Of a stretch of 64,000 nucleotides of DNA, positions 11,897 to 23,093 are shown piece after piece. The position numbers were made by a program, and so were the translations under genes. The notes under the pieces are model-generated. The model was given only the letters and a program-made list of their open reading frames with translations, did not search any database and had not been told where the DNA came from. This DNA comes from Mercurialis annua (Eukaryota; Streptophyta; Magnoliopsida; Malpighiales; Euphorbiaceae), in contig NC_065577.1 in NCBI RefSeq assembly GCF_937616625.2, positions 620,001 through 684,000 on the forward strand, read 5' to 3'. Positions within the stretch are counted from its first letter, which is position 1. Each line of letters opens with the position of its first letter.

Positions 11897-14800
11897 TTAA
11901 ATCCTAGGATAGTCCAAAACGAGGCCTTCTGCTACGCTTCTAGCCCTAGCATGGCCAAAAAGCTTGCTCACAATAGCCATTGCAAAATCTGTCACTGTAG
12001 CAAGTCCCTTGCTGGTGATTACGTTACCATCAATAACTATTTTAGCACCATCTACAACTTCATTCGTAAGCTGGCTTAGAATGGAAGGATGTCCGGTGGC
12101 TCTCTTATCCTGTAGCCGAAAAAGTGATTAGCATATGACTGTTTGCACAAGAAATATTTTGATTAGATGCAAATTAATTACCTTGAGTAATCCCTGACTC
12201 TGTAGAACTGCCACAGAAGAGCAAAGTGCTCCATATACTCTTCCAGCTGCACCTTGTTCTTTGAGCAACTTCTTCAGAATCCTTGATTTCTGTAGTCGCT
12301 TAGCCCCGGCAATTTCTCCCTGAATGTTTCAAATAAAACCAAAGTCTGATTATATATGTGGTTGCAAGATGTAAGACAATTCCCAGATTACACATTCTTC
12401 AACTTGGAATTATTTCGAAACATAATTTAGTAAATTTATTATTTTGAAGAAAATATGTATAAGGTAAATGATTTGAGTTGTAATTAGCCGGGATAGTCCT
12501 TTAGCATTTATATGAACTGTACGTATAAAGTATTCATGTGTTATCCTTCCTTTAAGCCAAGAAAATATTACAGAATCTGTTGAACTAAGACAGAATACAT
12601 GTGCACAAACACAGACACACATTACATACAGCTGATATGAAGGCCCAACGAATATTGATATTTCAGTCCAGCCATGAAAATTGGAACAGTCCACGTTGGA
12701 CTAAAAGCATGAATTGATGTTTCAGCAGGAATTCAGAGACTTTACTCCTTTTGGTTTTTATCAGAATAAATATATATGCAATGAAAGGGCATCAATATAA
12801 GGTATCGGTTGTCTTACCGGAAGAATTATGAGATCATATATCGATTCAGCAGCATCACCAATTAGCTTGTCAGCAATCATTTTTGTGCCCAGAGATGCAA
12901 CTTGCCTAGATTTTTCAAGTGAAGCAACCACAACATCCACATTTGCTCGCCGTAATATATCTACAATAGTTACTATTTCAATCACTTCAGAACCATTAGC
13001 AATGGGAATGAGAACCTGTTCAACATTGAAGAAATTACAGAAAGTTCTATATATGCTGAATATACGTAACAACTAACATATGATGAATGCTCAAACATGC
13101 TGAATATATGAAATAAATGTGAGAATAACTACAGCATATTATGGGGATTAAAATTTCTAAAGCAATCTTAGAAGCCTAATTTACATGAATAATCACACTG
13201 GATATGGCTCGGAAAACTTACCACCGAAGTTCATTAACAAAGGGGAAGAGAGGACATGGAGGGGAGGGAATGAGGGTATGAGCTAATTCTAAATACAGGG
13301 AATTCCCTAAAACAACTATCAAGAGTCCATTTAAAAAAAACTGGCAATGTAACTTGATTTTAAAGAGATACATGATGAGAGAAAGATCTTACACGGGGGT
13401 TGTGGTCAAGAGACCAATCAACTTCATTAAATTCATCCTTCCTACGCATATCATCTGCAGTATGCATCAGCTAGTAGAAGAAGAGGAGTGTTAGCTCAAG
13501 CTTATGAAAAAGCTAAACATAGAAGCATGAGATGACGATGAATTTGGTACAGAATAAAAACAAAAGAAAATCAAGTTACTGATAGTCTGGTAATACAAAT
13601 TGATCATTTCCTCTATTTACCCTTGGCAAGTGGTAATCTACGAGACATCTTATTTGATACCTTCCTTGTCCACAGAGTAGTGAGATATTCAAGATTACAA
13701 GCTTCAAGAAAAATCCAGGAGGAACTAGGATTCCATAGTGTTGTGTTATTTTCATGATTTAATAAATGACGTGCGAAGATCGAGAATGACTTTTATGCCT
13801 CAGTTCAGCCTGAGTGTTTTAGGGAACATCTTAATCTTGAAAGACATGTATACATTGTTGTATGTGGGATGATATTTCTTAGCTGTGTCTATGCATGTAA
13901 TGTGCAACATTAACTGATGGAATTGATTGTGCATTATAGCACCTACTAAAGTTTTCTCTTAACAAGCTCACTTGGTCTTATTTGATTAATCAAATGAGAG
14001 CTACTAAGGATCAATTCTAAATTGTCCGATCATAGAAGCTCTAATACTATGTCAAAGAACTATTCAATCCAAAAACTCAAATGCTCCTTTCACTAACAAA
14101 ACAAAGCATGTTACACTCAAGTAGAAAGAGAGATTATGATACAAGTTACTGACAGTAAGCTATAAGCATGCATATTTCGAAAGAAAAGTCTACGCCACCA
14201 AATCAGGATGCCATAAAAATAGTGAAAGGAGCATTAGTTGCTAACTATAGACTATTAGCTTCAACAACAGGATTTATATGCAAGTAAAATGTGTAGACAT
14301 GTGAAACATTGTTTCAAATGTCAGTGAAGTACTACACAGCACAAAAGCTAGTTTTTACAACTGTAAGTTTGACAAATCAAATGTAATAAATATAATATCA
14401 AATGACCTTACCAACAACTCTCCAACATCCTTGGCAATTGACTCCCCTAACATCTGCTCGACCAATGATAAAGCAAACACAAAACAAGTTCCAGGGCCAC
14501 GACTAGTCGTAAGCTCTCCTGAAACTTGAATATTTGATTTAACAGCCCAGAACGTCGGAAGCTTGCTCATAAATGCAGGGTGACAAGTTGTCTTACATCA
14601 CATGCTGCAATACAATTAGACAAACTACAATCACGATGCAACATCAAGCTATATTTACAAGCAACAGAAGACAGTTACCTTCTTTCTTTTTAGAAGGCCC
14701 CATGGAAGGAGTGTGACAGCTGGTGCAGAACAAATCGCCCCATATAACCTCTTGTCCTCAGCTTGTTTGCTTGTGATTTGTTGGAGAATCTGACAGTCTC

Positions 14801-15790
14801 TTAACCTTGCTGAACCGGGCATTCCTCCCTAAAGAGCATGAACTTAACACTAGCTTAGTACAAATAGAAGCAAAACAAATTACAGATACCATCACTACAT
14901 TTCAGATAACGGCTTTTGTAGCGCGGACACTTCATTCAATCAACGTTTTCCGTTTCAAAAAATTAGCATTTCGGACACGATAAAACTTGATTTTTAACAT
15001 AGAGAACCTTAAAATAACACTATTTCAGCCTGTCTGTGTCCGAGTCTCCCGTTTCCTCAAATCTGTGTCCGTGCTACAAAACTATGTTTTTTTAACAGTT
15101 ATGTCCTTTCACTCTTTACATTAACACTCTTATAAACGAAAGTTTTCAACTTTCCATTATTTTCAATGCATTTATCCTAAAGTACAAGTAAAATTTCAAA
15201 AAGCATGATACACAAAATCGAGAGCAACTAACCGGTAAAGCCACAAGATCAAAAACTTGTTTAGAACAGGTGGAAATAGAGGTATCAGCAACCAATGTAA
15301 TGCCACCAGCAGCTTGAATCTCAAGCTGTGGCTCCACTGAGGCCACAACCACCTCTGCACCAGCTCGACGTAGAACATCAATTATAATAACTGCTTCCAT
15401 TTCTTCTGTTCCAAACCCAATTGGAACCAGAACCTAACCCATTCAAAATCAATATCATTAAAAAATGCTCAAATTTTCATTATTATCAAAGCTAACATCT
15501 TTTTACTTTGTCATAACTTAAGCATTGGTAATTAAGGAAAAAGATACCTTCTTTGGAGTTACAGTGGTGCTTGTGTCTGAATTACTTAGTGTTGTTGCTG
15601 TTGGTATTGTGAGAGATGCAGTTTTTGAATATATTTTTCTTGAAGTGGGTGTTTTTCTTTCTGAAGGAGAAGCCATGGATGCACATGACAGAGATAAAAG
15701 TGGAGTTGCAGAGATAGCCATTGAAGGAGAGGTCCTAATTAGAGAAAGCTTCGAAGGATAAGCTGGTGTTAGAACACCCAAAAACTCCAT
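11897..15790 (-). CDS. DJ1B: Plastid-type DJ-1/PfpI protein with two tandem DJ-1 domains
   Basis: DJ-1 family protein (redox protection, glyoxalase or deglycase-like chemistry reported for relatives). Predicted exons: 15548-15790, 15233-15433, 14679-14828, 14412-14591, 13393-13470, 12818-13015, 12182-12319, 11897-12109; about 466 residues, nearly all introns phase 0. The Ser/Thr-rich, acid-poor first 80 residues look like a plastid transit peptide. Domain 1 starts [15 protein letters not shown] and has GGMPGSARL, nucleophile motif [16 protein letters not shown] and SRGPGTCF. Domain 2 starts [15 protein letters not shown] and has [18 protein letters not shown] and GHPS. The conserved Glu, Cys and His of the DJ-1 site are present in both domains, but domain 2 is more diverged (Glu for Gly in the GG turn, CSSV for CSAP). 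DJ1A or DJ1C are the alternatives; the transit-like leader and two domains favour a DJ1B-like gene. Confidence 0.9.
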
Positions 15791-15851
15791 TGATGAATCT
15801 TTTAGTTCGGAGCTTGAAGATAAAATGTCTGAATAAGTTTCATTACATGAA

Positions 15852-16119
15852 GGCCAAATGGCGTAAAAAGACCAAACCTTTTACAAAAATTTCGCAAAAA
15901 TCCTCACCTTTTAATTTTGTCGATTTTGGCCAAAAATTGGTTATTTGATTTCACAAAAATCCCGCCCTTTCAATTTTGTCGATTTTGGCCAAATTTGAAT
16001 TATTTGGTTTCACAATTAAAACCAAATAATATGTTTTTGACCAAAATCGACAAAATTGAAAGATCAAGACTTTTGTGAAATTTTTATAAAAAAATTTGGA
16101 CTTTTTACGACATTTGGCC
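15852..16119. mobile_element. Mutator-type foldback MITE
   Basis: Terminal inverted repeats GGCCAAATGGCGTAAAAAG and its near reverse complement flank a 268-bp AT-rich foldback in which the phrase TTTTGTCGATTTTGGCC recurs. Nine-base flanks TTACATGAA (15843-15851) and TTACATAAA (16120-16128) match at 8 of 9, fitting the 9-bp duplication made by Mutator-like transposases. It lies about 60 bp upstream of the DJ-1 start codon, so it forms part of that gene's leader or promoter. Confidence 0.7.
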
Positions 16120-16229
16120 TTACATAAATGGATGATTAAAGAGTAAAGGGTTGTTCGGCCCTTCAACTTATTCGTATTGCAATTCCACCTCTTTAGACAG
16201 ATTTTACCGACCAAATAAGGCAGGCCTAA

Positions 16230-16769
16230 TCTATACTATATATAAAAGCACGGATGGGAGGAACAAACAAATTTATTGAATAATCCTTTTTAGAAAAATT
16301 TTATAGTCATTAACTAATTAGTTATTTAATTAATCACTATTATAATTAAAGTCCTAATTAGAATAGATAGCTAAATTATTTCCAAATTAATTTTTAGTAC
16401 GTAAAAAATAACAAAATTGTCTCCAAATTAGTAGCAATACTTATCTTTTAGTTTGCTTGAACTACAAAATAAAAATACTGTATTTGATCAATATATTATT
16501 ATTTAAATTTCTATCTTATTATTTTTAAAGATATTATTAATAAAATTAAATTAATTATTTAATTAGGTTATTATAAAACCAAAAGAAGAATAAATTTAAT
16601 ATGGAAAATTTTTTAATAACCGAGTATATTATATTTACTTTTATAAATTTTTTAACTAATTTAATATTAATTATAAATAAAAAATTAATATAATTATAAT
16701 AAATTTACTAATATGTTCATTGAGGAGTTACGATACGAGCCACGTGCATAGCACGTAATGCGAAACTAG
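16230..16769 (+). mobile_element. Helitron-like non-autonomous element
   Basis: The 5' end reads A|TCTATACTATATATAAAAG, like plant Helitron starts. The 3' end has a hairpin (CGTGC-ATA-GCACG, 16743-16755), about ten bases, then CTAG|T at 16766-16770. This is the expected terminal architecture, with insertion between A and T and no target duplication. The 540-bp interior is AT-rich with no RepHel coding sequence. Confidence 0.6.
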
Positions 16770-16770
16770 T

Positions 16771-17122
16771 TACTTAAAAAATTCTCACCTTGTAACATTT
16801 ATTCGTTTATACCCTGATCTAGAAAAACGTTCATTTGTACTCTTTTTTTAATTTTTCATTTTCGTCTATACCCTAAAGAGTTGATTTGACCTCTTTTCAT
16901 TTAAAAAAATATTCAAATGATCATTTATATTTATCTTATATTCTAATTAAATATTAATATTATTAATCAGTTATAATGTTTTCATCCTTCAATTAATTTA
17001 ATTGTCAAAAATTTAAATTTTAGGGTAGAGATGAAAACAAAAAATCAAAAAAATGATACAAAACTTTTTCCTACGTGAGTGTATAAACGAAAAAATGTTA
17101 CAAGGTGAGAATTTTTTAAGTA
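16771..17122. repeat. Foldback element abutting the Helitron-like element
   Basis: The left arm ACTTAAAAAATTCTCACC, continuing for about 40 bases (CTTGTAACATTTATTCGTTT), is repeated in inverse orientation at 17085-17122 (GGTGAGAATTTTTTAAGTAA). The arms stay complementary further inward. No unambiguous target duplication; a TA dinucleotide lies at both ends. Confidence 0.6.
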
Positions 17123-17249
17123 ATTAGACCAATAAAATAAAGTGTAAGAAAGATTAAATTAATCAGGAAAATGACAATTCCTTCTTGCTGATAGCTATAG
17201 GACATGTGTCTCTAACATAATAAAAGATCGAGCTAGATAAATAAATAAA

Positions 17250-17622
17250 GGCTTAATGCTTTAAAAAATCTCGATCTTTCATTGCCTTTTTAATTCTATT
17301 CTGACATTAAAAAAATTTCAATGTTACCTCAATTTGTATTTTTTCATTTCAATTGTATTCTAAAGCATAAAATTGATCTTTATTTATTTGATAAAAGTTC
17401 AATTTTTTTTTTAAAAAATGGTCAATTTAATATAAAAAGTTAATCTAATGCAAAAGGGATCAATTTAGAGAATTTTTGTCAAATAAAAATAGGTCAATTT
17501 TATGCTTTAAGATACAATTGAAATGAAAAAAAATACAAAATAGAGTAAAATTGACAGATTTGCAACGTCAGGGTAGGATTGAAAAGGGGATGAAAGGTCA
17601 GAGTTTTTTAAAATATTAAACC
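17250..17622. mobile_element. Mutator-type foldback MITE
   Basis: A 373-bp foldback. The left end GGCTTAATGCTTTAAAAAA and the inverted right end GGTTTAATATTTTAAAAAA match well, and an internal palindrome (AAAGCATAAAATTGA against its complement) continues inward. The flanks are both ATAAATAAA (17241-17249 and 17623-17631), a 9-bp duplication, though in low-complexity sequence. Confidence 0.6.
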
Positions 17623-17631
17623 ATAAATAAA

Positions 17632-18485
17632 TAAATAAATATATTTCCTCCTAGCACGTTGAATGTGCATTGTACACAATTAAAGTCACCATAAAGATTA
17701 ATGTCATTTTTTTTAACCTTTTTCCTATTAACTTCCGCTATATAAATTTATCGGTTAATTAAGTTAATGTCTAAATACAAATGAAGTTTAATAAAGAGAC
17801 TGATTTATATCATTTTAAAAACTTGAAGGGGGTGGATGATCTAAATATAATTTAAAGGAGTTTTGCATATTTTTTAGAATATTTGAGGGGCTTTTGTGTA
17901 TCTTATCCCAAGATAAAATATCTCATATTTATTACATCAATAGATGTTTAAAGAGTAAAGGATTATTTCGATCTCTCAATTTATAATTCATGATTTTTAA
18001 TTATTTTAATTAATTAATTTTTTTTTTATTTTTGAATTGTATAATATGAACAAATTTAGAGAATTGGATGACCAATTTTATATTTTACTGACTCAAAAAA
18101 AAGAGTATTGTCCTAAATTGTTCAAAATAATTTAAATTAGTTATTTAACCACAAATCATAAATTTAAAGATCAAATTGATCTTTTTACTCGATACTTAAA
18201 TGGAGCAATTTTTTATAAGGTTGTAATTTTTTTAAAATAAAAAACATAGGGTCTAAAATTAAATTAAAATTAAGTGATAGTACAAGGACGAATTATGCGT
18301 TTTTCCTACATTTTTTTATTTTCAAAGTGTTCGAAGATAAGCAAGAAAAATTGATATAGAGATAGATGGATATGAATTCCACACAAGCAATCAAGAGATT
18401 ATTTTAAGTTATAAAACAGTGTAATCGGCAGTTATATGCTCATCTCCATCAGAAAACAAAGAAATAATTGAAAGCTTTAGCCTTT
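17632..18485 (+). promoter_or_regulatory. AT-rich upstream region of MCCB
   Basis: No frame is supported. This contains the promoter and leader of the MCCB gene. No TATA element stands out from the AT-rich background. Confidence 0.35.
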
Positions 18486-18503
18486 ATGAAACAATGTTGT
18501 TGA
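18486..18503 (+). promoter_or_regulatory. Five-codon upstream ORF overlapping the MCCB start
   Basis: ATG at 18486, then four codons and TGA at 18501-18503. It overlaps the MCCB ATG (18494) in another frame. Such overlapping uORFs can lower main-frame translation; whether the transcript starts upstream of it is not shown by the sequence. Confidence 0.5.
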
Positions 18504-21500
18504 GGAACTTAACAAGAAGAGCAAATTCAGTTTGTTCAAGGTTGAATTCAAATCCATGGAAACCAAATCCAGTTCATTTTTTCCATAAAGATAGAAACTT
18601 TTGCAGCATATCGGTTCTGGGTGATGGCATCGATCGAAATTCTGATGCTTTTGTGCGTAACTCTAATGCCATGGATGATCTTATGTCCCAACTTCAATCC
18701 CACATCAATAAGGTATGTTAATTGTATTTTTAGTATTTGTGAAGTGGAATATGAATGTGTTTTGGAATTGATTTGTGTGTTTATGTGTGTGTTTGTGTTT
18801 GAGAATTAAAAGGGTTTTGTTATTGTTATGTTTTGATTGAAGGTGCTGGCTGGAGGAGGAGAAGCAGCTGTTAAAAGGAACAGAAGTAGGAATAAGCTTT
18901 TACCTAGAGAGAGAATTGATAAGCTAATTGACCCCGGCTCCTCTTTCCTTGAGCTTTCGCAGGTTTGTGGATTTTCTTTCATAATCGTTTATGCTGAGTT
19001 ATATGGTTAGCAGGCTTGATGCGTTGATTTGGGTTAATTCAATGAGACTTTTGAGTTTAGGGAGCCTATAAGTTTGGATATACTTGGTTATGCAATTGTG
19101 CTCGTCGAATATTTTAATTTTTCAGATATCTAGGTACTGTGTCGAATAACTATAGCATCATGAATAGACAGTTGCACATCCATCTGATTTTGTCCCATAT
19201 AGCTCAGCTGGAAGGTTTAATTGGGTATAACTTGACATTGTATGATGATGCCGGATGTTTCTTTTTATGAGAATGCTTGTGCTTCTTGTATTAGAATCTA
19301 TGATTCTTCGGTTTCTTATCATGTACTTAATGTATTTAGCTTGCAGGCCATGAATTATATGAAGACGTCTTACCATCTGCTGGAATAATAGCTGGAATAG
19401 GTCCTGTTCATGGGCGCCTTTGTATGTTTGTGGCAAATGATCCTACTGTTAAGGGAGGAACTTATTATCCCATTACTGTGAAGAAACATTTAAGGGCACA
19501 AGAGATTGCTGCTCAATGCAAATTACCGTGTATATATCTTGTTGATAGTGGAGGTGCTTTTCTTCCAAAGCAGGCTGAGGTCTTTCCTGACAAGGAAAAT
19601 TTCGGCAGAATTTTCTACAATCAAGCTGTAATGTCTGCCGAAGGCATTCCTCAAATTGCACTGGTATTAGGTTCTTGCACTGCTGGTGGTGCCTATATTC
19701 CTGCAATGGCCGATGAAAGTGTAATGGTCGAAGGAAATGCAACCATATTTCTAGCTGGACCACCACTTGTGAAGGTAGATATATACATGGGAACTAACTT
19801 TATTTTTAATAATTGTAAGTTTACTAAAGGAGAAATTATTTTAGGCTGCTACGGGAGAGGAAGTCTCTGCAGAAGACCTAGGAGGTGCTGCTCTTCATTG
19901 CAAGACTTCTGGGGTTTCAGACTATTTTGCTCAAGGTATGTATGGTCCTTCTGCATAGTTACTACACTAACTCTAATGTCCTTGGTTAATGTAGATGCTT
20001 GATATTCTAGATCTCTATATGCTAGCGGCATTATTTGATAGAAATCTGACAAGTTTTTGGTTCAAGAGAAGAATTGCTCGATAAAATCTGAAATTTGACA
20101 TGTAATTTCATGGAGTTGTATTTTTCTGTCCGTGAGGAACATGAAACATGCACAATTTCTTGCTTAACTGACCACATGCTTGAACTGATCTGTTCCTGCA
20201 GATGAATTGCATGGACTTGCTCTTGGGAGGAACATCATCAAGAACTTGAACATGGCTGGAAAACAAGGAATGAAAAATGGATTGCATAACCTAAATCTTG
20301 ACTATAAAGAACCATTATATGACGTAAAGGAACTGCGTTCTATTGCTCCAGCAGACCTTAAGCAAGCCTTTGATATCCGCACAGTTATTGCTCGAATTGT
20401 TGACGGCAGCGAATTTGATGAATTCAAGAAATTGTATGGAACTGTGAGGACGTTTTCCATCTCTTGCATCTCTGATTGTTTGATTTCCTAATGCATCTAT
20501 TACTAACGTGATCCCATTGCACTTTCAGACTCTTGTAACTGGGTTTGCTAAAATTTTCGGACAACCTGTTGGAATTATCGGAAACAATGGGATATTGTTT
20601 AATGAATCTGCACTAAAGGGGGCCCATTTTATTGAGCTATGCACTCAACGAAATATTCCGTTGGTCTTCCTTCAGAATATCACCGGATTCATGGTATGTA
20701 CATTAGTGTTGCTTTCTTACTATCTCTTGCTGAATTGCTTATGCATTAAGCCAATATTGTGCAAGATAAATTAATAATATTATGCCTAGCATGGCTCTCT
20801 AAACTTTTGGCAACTTGATAAATCAAGATTTCCTGCTAGTTTGTCTCGTATTTTATATTATTTTAGATAGTACATAATGCTTTCCTGTAAAATTAATCTC
20901 GGCCTGCTAATTTTACGAGACCATAGTTTCAATAGAACTTCTAATATATCGTCTATGTAGTAGGAACACTGACACCATTTCTTTCGGCAGGTTGGTTCAA
21001 GGTCTGAGGCAAATGGTATTGCAAAATCTGGGGCAAAAATGGTGATGGCAGTTTCATGTGCGAAGGTTGGTTGCTATTTCCTTTTACTTCATTTCATTTT
21101 GTGGTCCGGGAAGCAAACTGTTATGCATGTGAGGAGACCTTTTGTCTCTTTATAATAATTATAGATCATATTTGCCAAGAAATAATGAAGATGGTATGAT
21201 AGAACAGTAATCATAGTTTCTCATTAATGCTCGTACAGGTTCCCAAAGTAACTATTATCGTTGGCGGAAGCTTTGGTGCTGGAAACTATGCAATGTGCGG
21301 ACGTGCATATAACCCCAATTTCATGTTTCTTTGGCCAAATGCTAGAATTTCTGTGATGGGTGGTGCTCAGGTAGTTTCTACATTCCTTTCACAATATCAA
21401 CTTAACAGATCTTTTATGAGTTAGCTTTAAATGAACAATTAAATGCAAATTAAAAGCTCAAATCACGCAAGAATCTTATATGAGTTTGTGATTCTGACGT

Positions 21501-22247
21501 GCTTCGAATGAACTTCTACATGTTGGATCAGACAGTAGTTTAGTACTTTGATCCTGAATGATGTGAATGATTCATTTATAAAACCCTATGTTGCACGGAA
21601 ATGATATCTTTTACAAGAATATATTATAAATATAGAGTTTCAGAGTTTCAAAAGCATTTACGGAAACAACAATTAAAAGCTGAAACATAAGACTCGAGAA
21701 GTTTTCATGCAACATTGATAAATTAAAAAAATTACAATTATTTCAATGATGTTAATAATATGAGTTCTTGATCTTACTGCTTATGTTATTTACTTGTTTG
21801 TGGATTCGGAAAATAATTGTATAAGCAGAGTCATTTTATCTAACATAGTATGATATCTCGAGTCTGAATTTATGTCTTACGTCTTGCTGATTTTCTTGTT
21901 CTGCTTGGGAATGCTTAGGCTGCAGGAGTACTGTCTCAAATAGAAATGGCAAACAAGAAAAAGCAAGGAATTCAGGTGAGTTTATCTTTATTGTTTTTCC
22001 TTCCCATCGTCGGTTGCTGTGAACTGAGTTTTGTTTCGTGCAGTGGACGAAGGAGGAAGAAGAAAGGTTCAAGGCGAAAGTGGTAGAGGGGTATGAGAAG
22101 GAAGGAAATTCATATTACTCGACGGCGAGGCTATGGGACGACGGAATAATTGATCCTGCTGATACAAGGAAAATCATAGGGCTTTGTATCTCTGCTTCCA
22201 TGAACCGTCCTTTAGAAGACACCAAATTTGGTGTTTTTAGAATGTAA
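18494..22247 (+). CDS. MCCB: Methylcrotonoyl-CoA carboxylase beta subunit, mitochondrial
   Basis: Carboxyltransferase subunit of the biotin enzyme that carboxylates 3-methylcrotonyl-CoA in mitochondrial leucine breakdown; partners with biotin-bearing MCCA. Ten predicted exons: 18494-18712, 18843-18962, 19340-19774, 19845-19935, 20202-20443, 20529-20693, 20991-21065, 21239-21370, 21919-21975, 22044-22247, giving about 579 residues (Arabidopsis MCCB is about 587). The Arg-rich N-terminus ([16 protein letters not shown]) suits a mitochondrial presequence. Family landmarks: [12 protein letters not shown] across exons 2-3, [97 protein letters not shown] and [15 protein letters not shown], covering both crotonase-like halves. 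The C-terminus [14 protein letters not shown]...FGVFRM is complete. All motifs are intact. Confidence 0.95.
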
Positions 22248-23093
22248 AGTAACTTGTACTCCAAGTTTCAAAAGAAGAAACAAGTAAATAATGTAACCTG
22301 TTGTTTCTTTACTGCAATTAAAGAAATTATATCAAAGTAGTAAAAATGCTTTCTGTTCATCTTTCCAATTATTGACCTAACCAAATTAACTGGTCTTAAC
22401 TGTTTAAATTCGGTTAAATGTTTTGTTAGTTTAATTAACCTAGTTAATTTGGTTAGGTTAATAATTGTTTTTAAGTTTGATTATGGTTAAAAGTTTTTAA
22501 AAATAGGAAAATCGAATTAATCAAATATTTTATTTATTTATTATTATTCTTTATATTGTTATTGAATTATCCGAATTAGTCAACTAATTCGGTTGGCTTG
22601 GTTGAAAACAAATTGATTAATTTAGTTTTGGTTAAACCAATTGTTTGCTCATCTCTAGTGGTGGGTCTTCGTCTCCTTAATATTTTAAAACCGCTAAATA
22701 ATTTTTGTACCCTTAATACTGTCTTTTTTTTATTATTAGAAAAAGGAATTTTTAACGCTGGATTTTCCGAATTTAGATAGAAATTTGCTGACAGCACATA
22801 TTGTTTGAGTTATAATTTGTCGGCAATGCCTTAACACCATACAGAAGATGGTATAATTGAGCCGTTTTTAAAATATTAAAGGTGTATTTGAAGCTTCTCG
22901 CCTTTTCGGTCTCTAAGATAAATATTAGGGACTTATTTGTAAATTTTTCATTTCCAATCACATACCTAAAATAAAAACGATTTTTATGAGCAATCCAATG
23001 AAAACGTGAATCATCTCTCTATCTACATTTTCTCCTCATTTTCTTTCTTCTTAAATTCTCTCTCAACTCACAACTCTAACAAACCACCCAAAA
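22248..23093. other. MCCB 3' flank and thioredoxin upstream region
   Basis: Holds the MCCB 3'UTR (A-rich at about 22310-22340), a 28-base inverted repeat (22363-22392 against 22439-22468, core CTAACCAAATTAACT), which is probably the end of a small foldback repeat, and the thioredoxin promoter with a CT-rich leader at 23013-23090. Confidence 0.5.

Noticed and set aside
12828..13076. Plus-strand ORF over DJ-1
   Set aside because: Antisense to DJ-1 exon 6, which has clear family conservation and splice sites. The same applies to 15525-15761 over exon 1.
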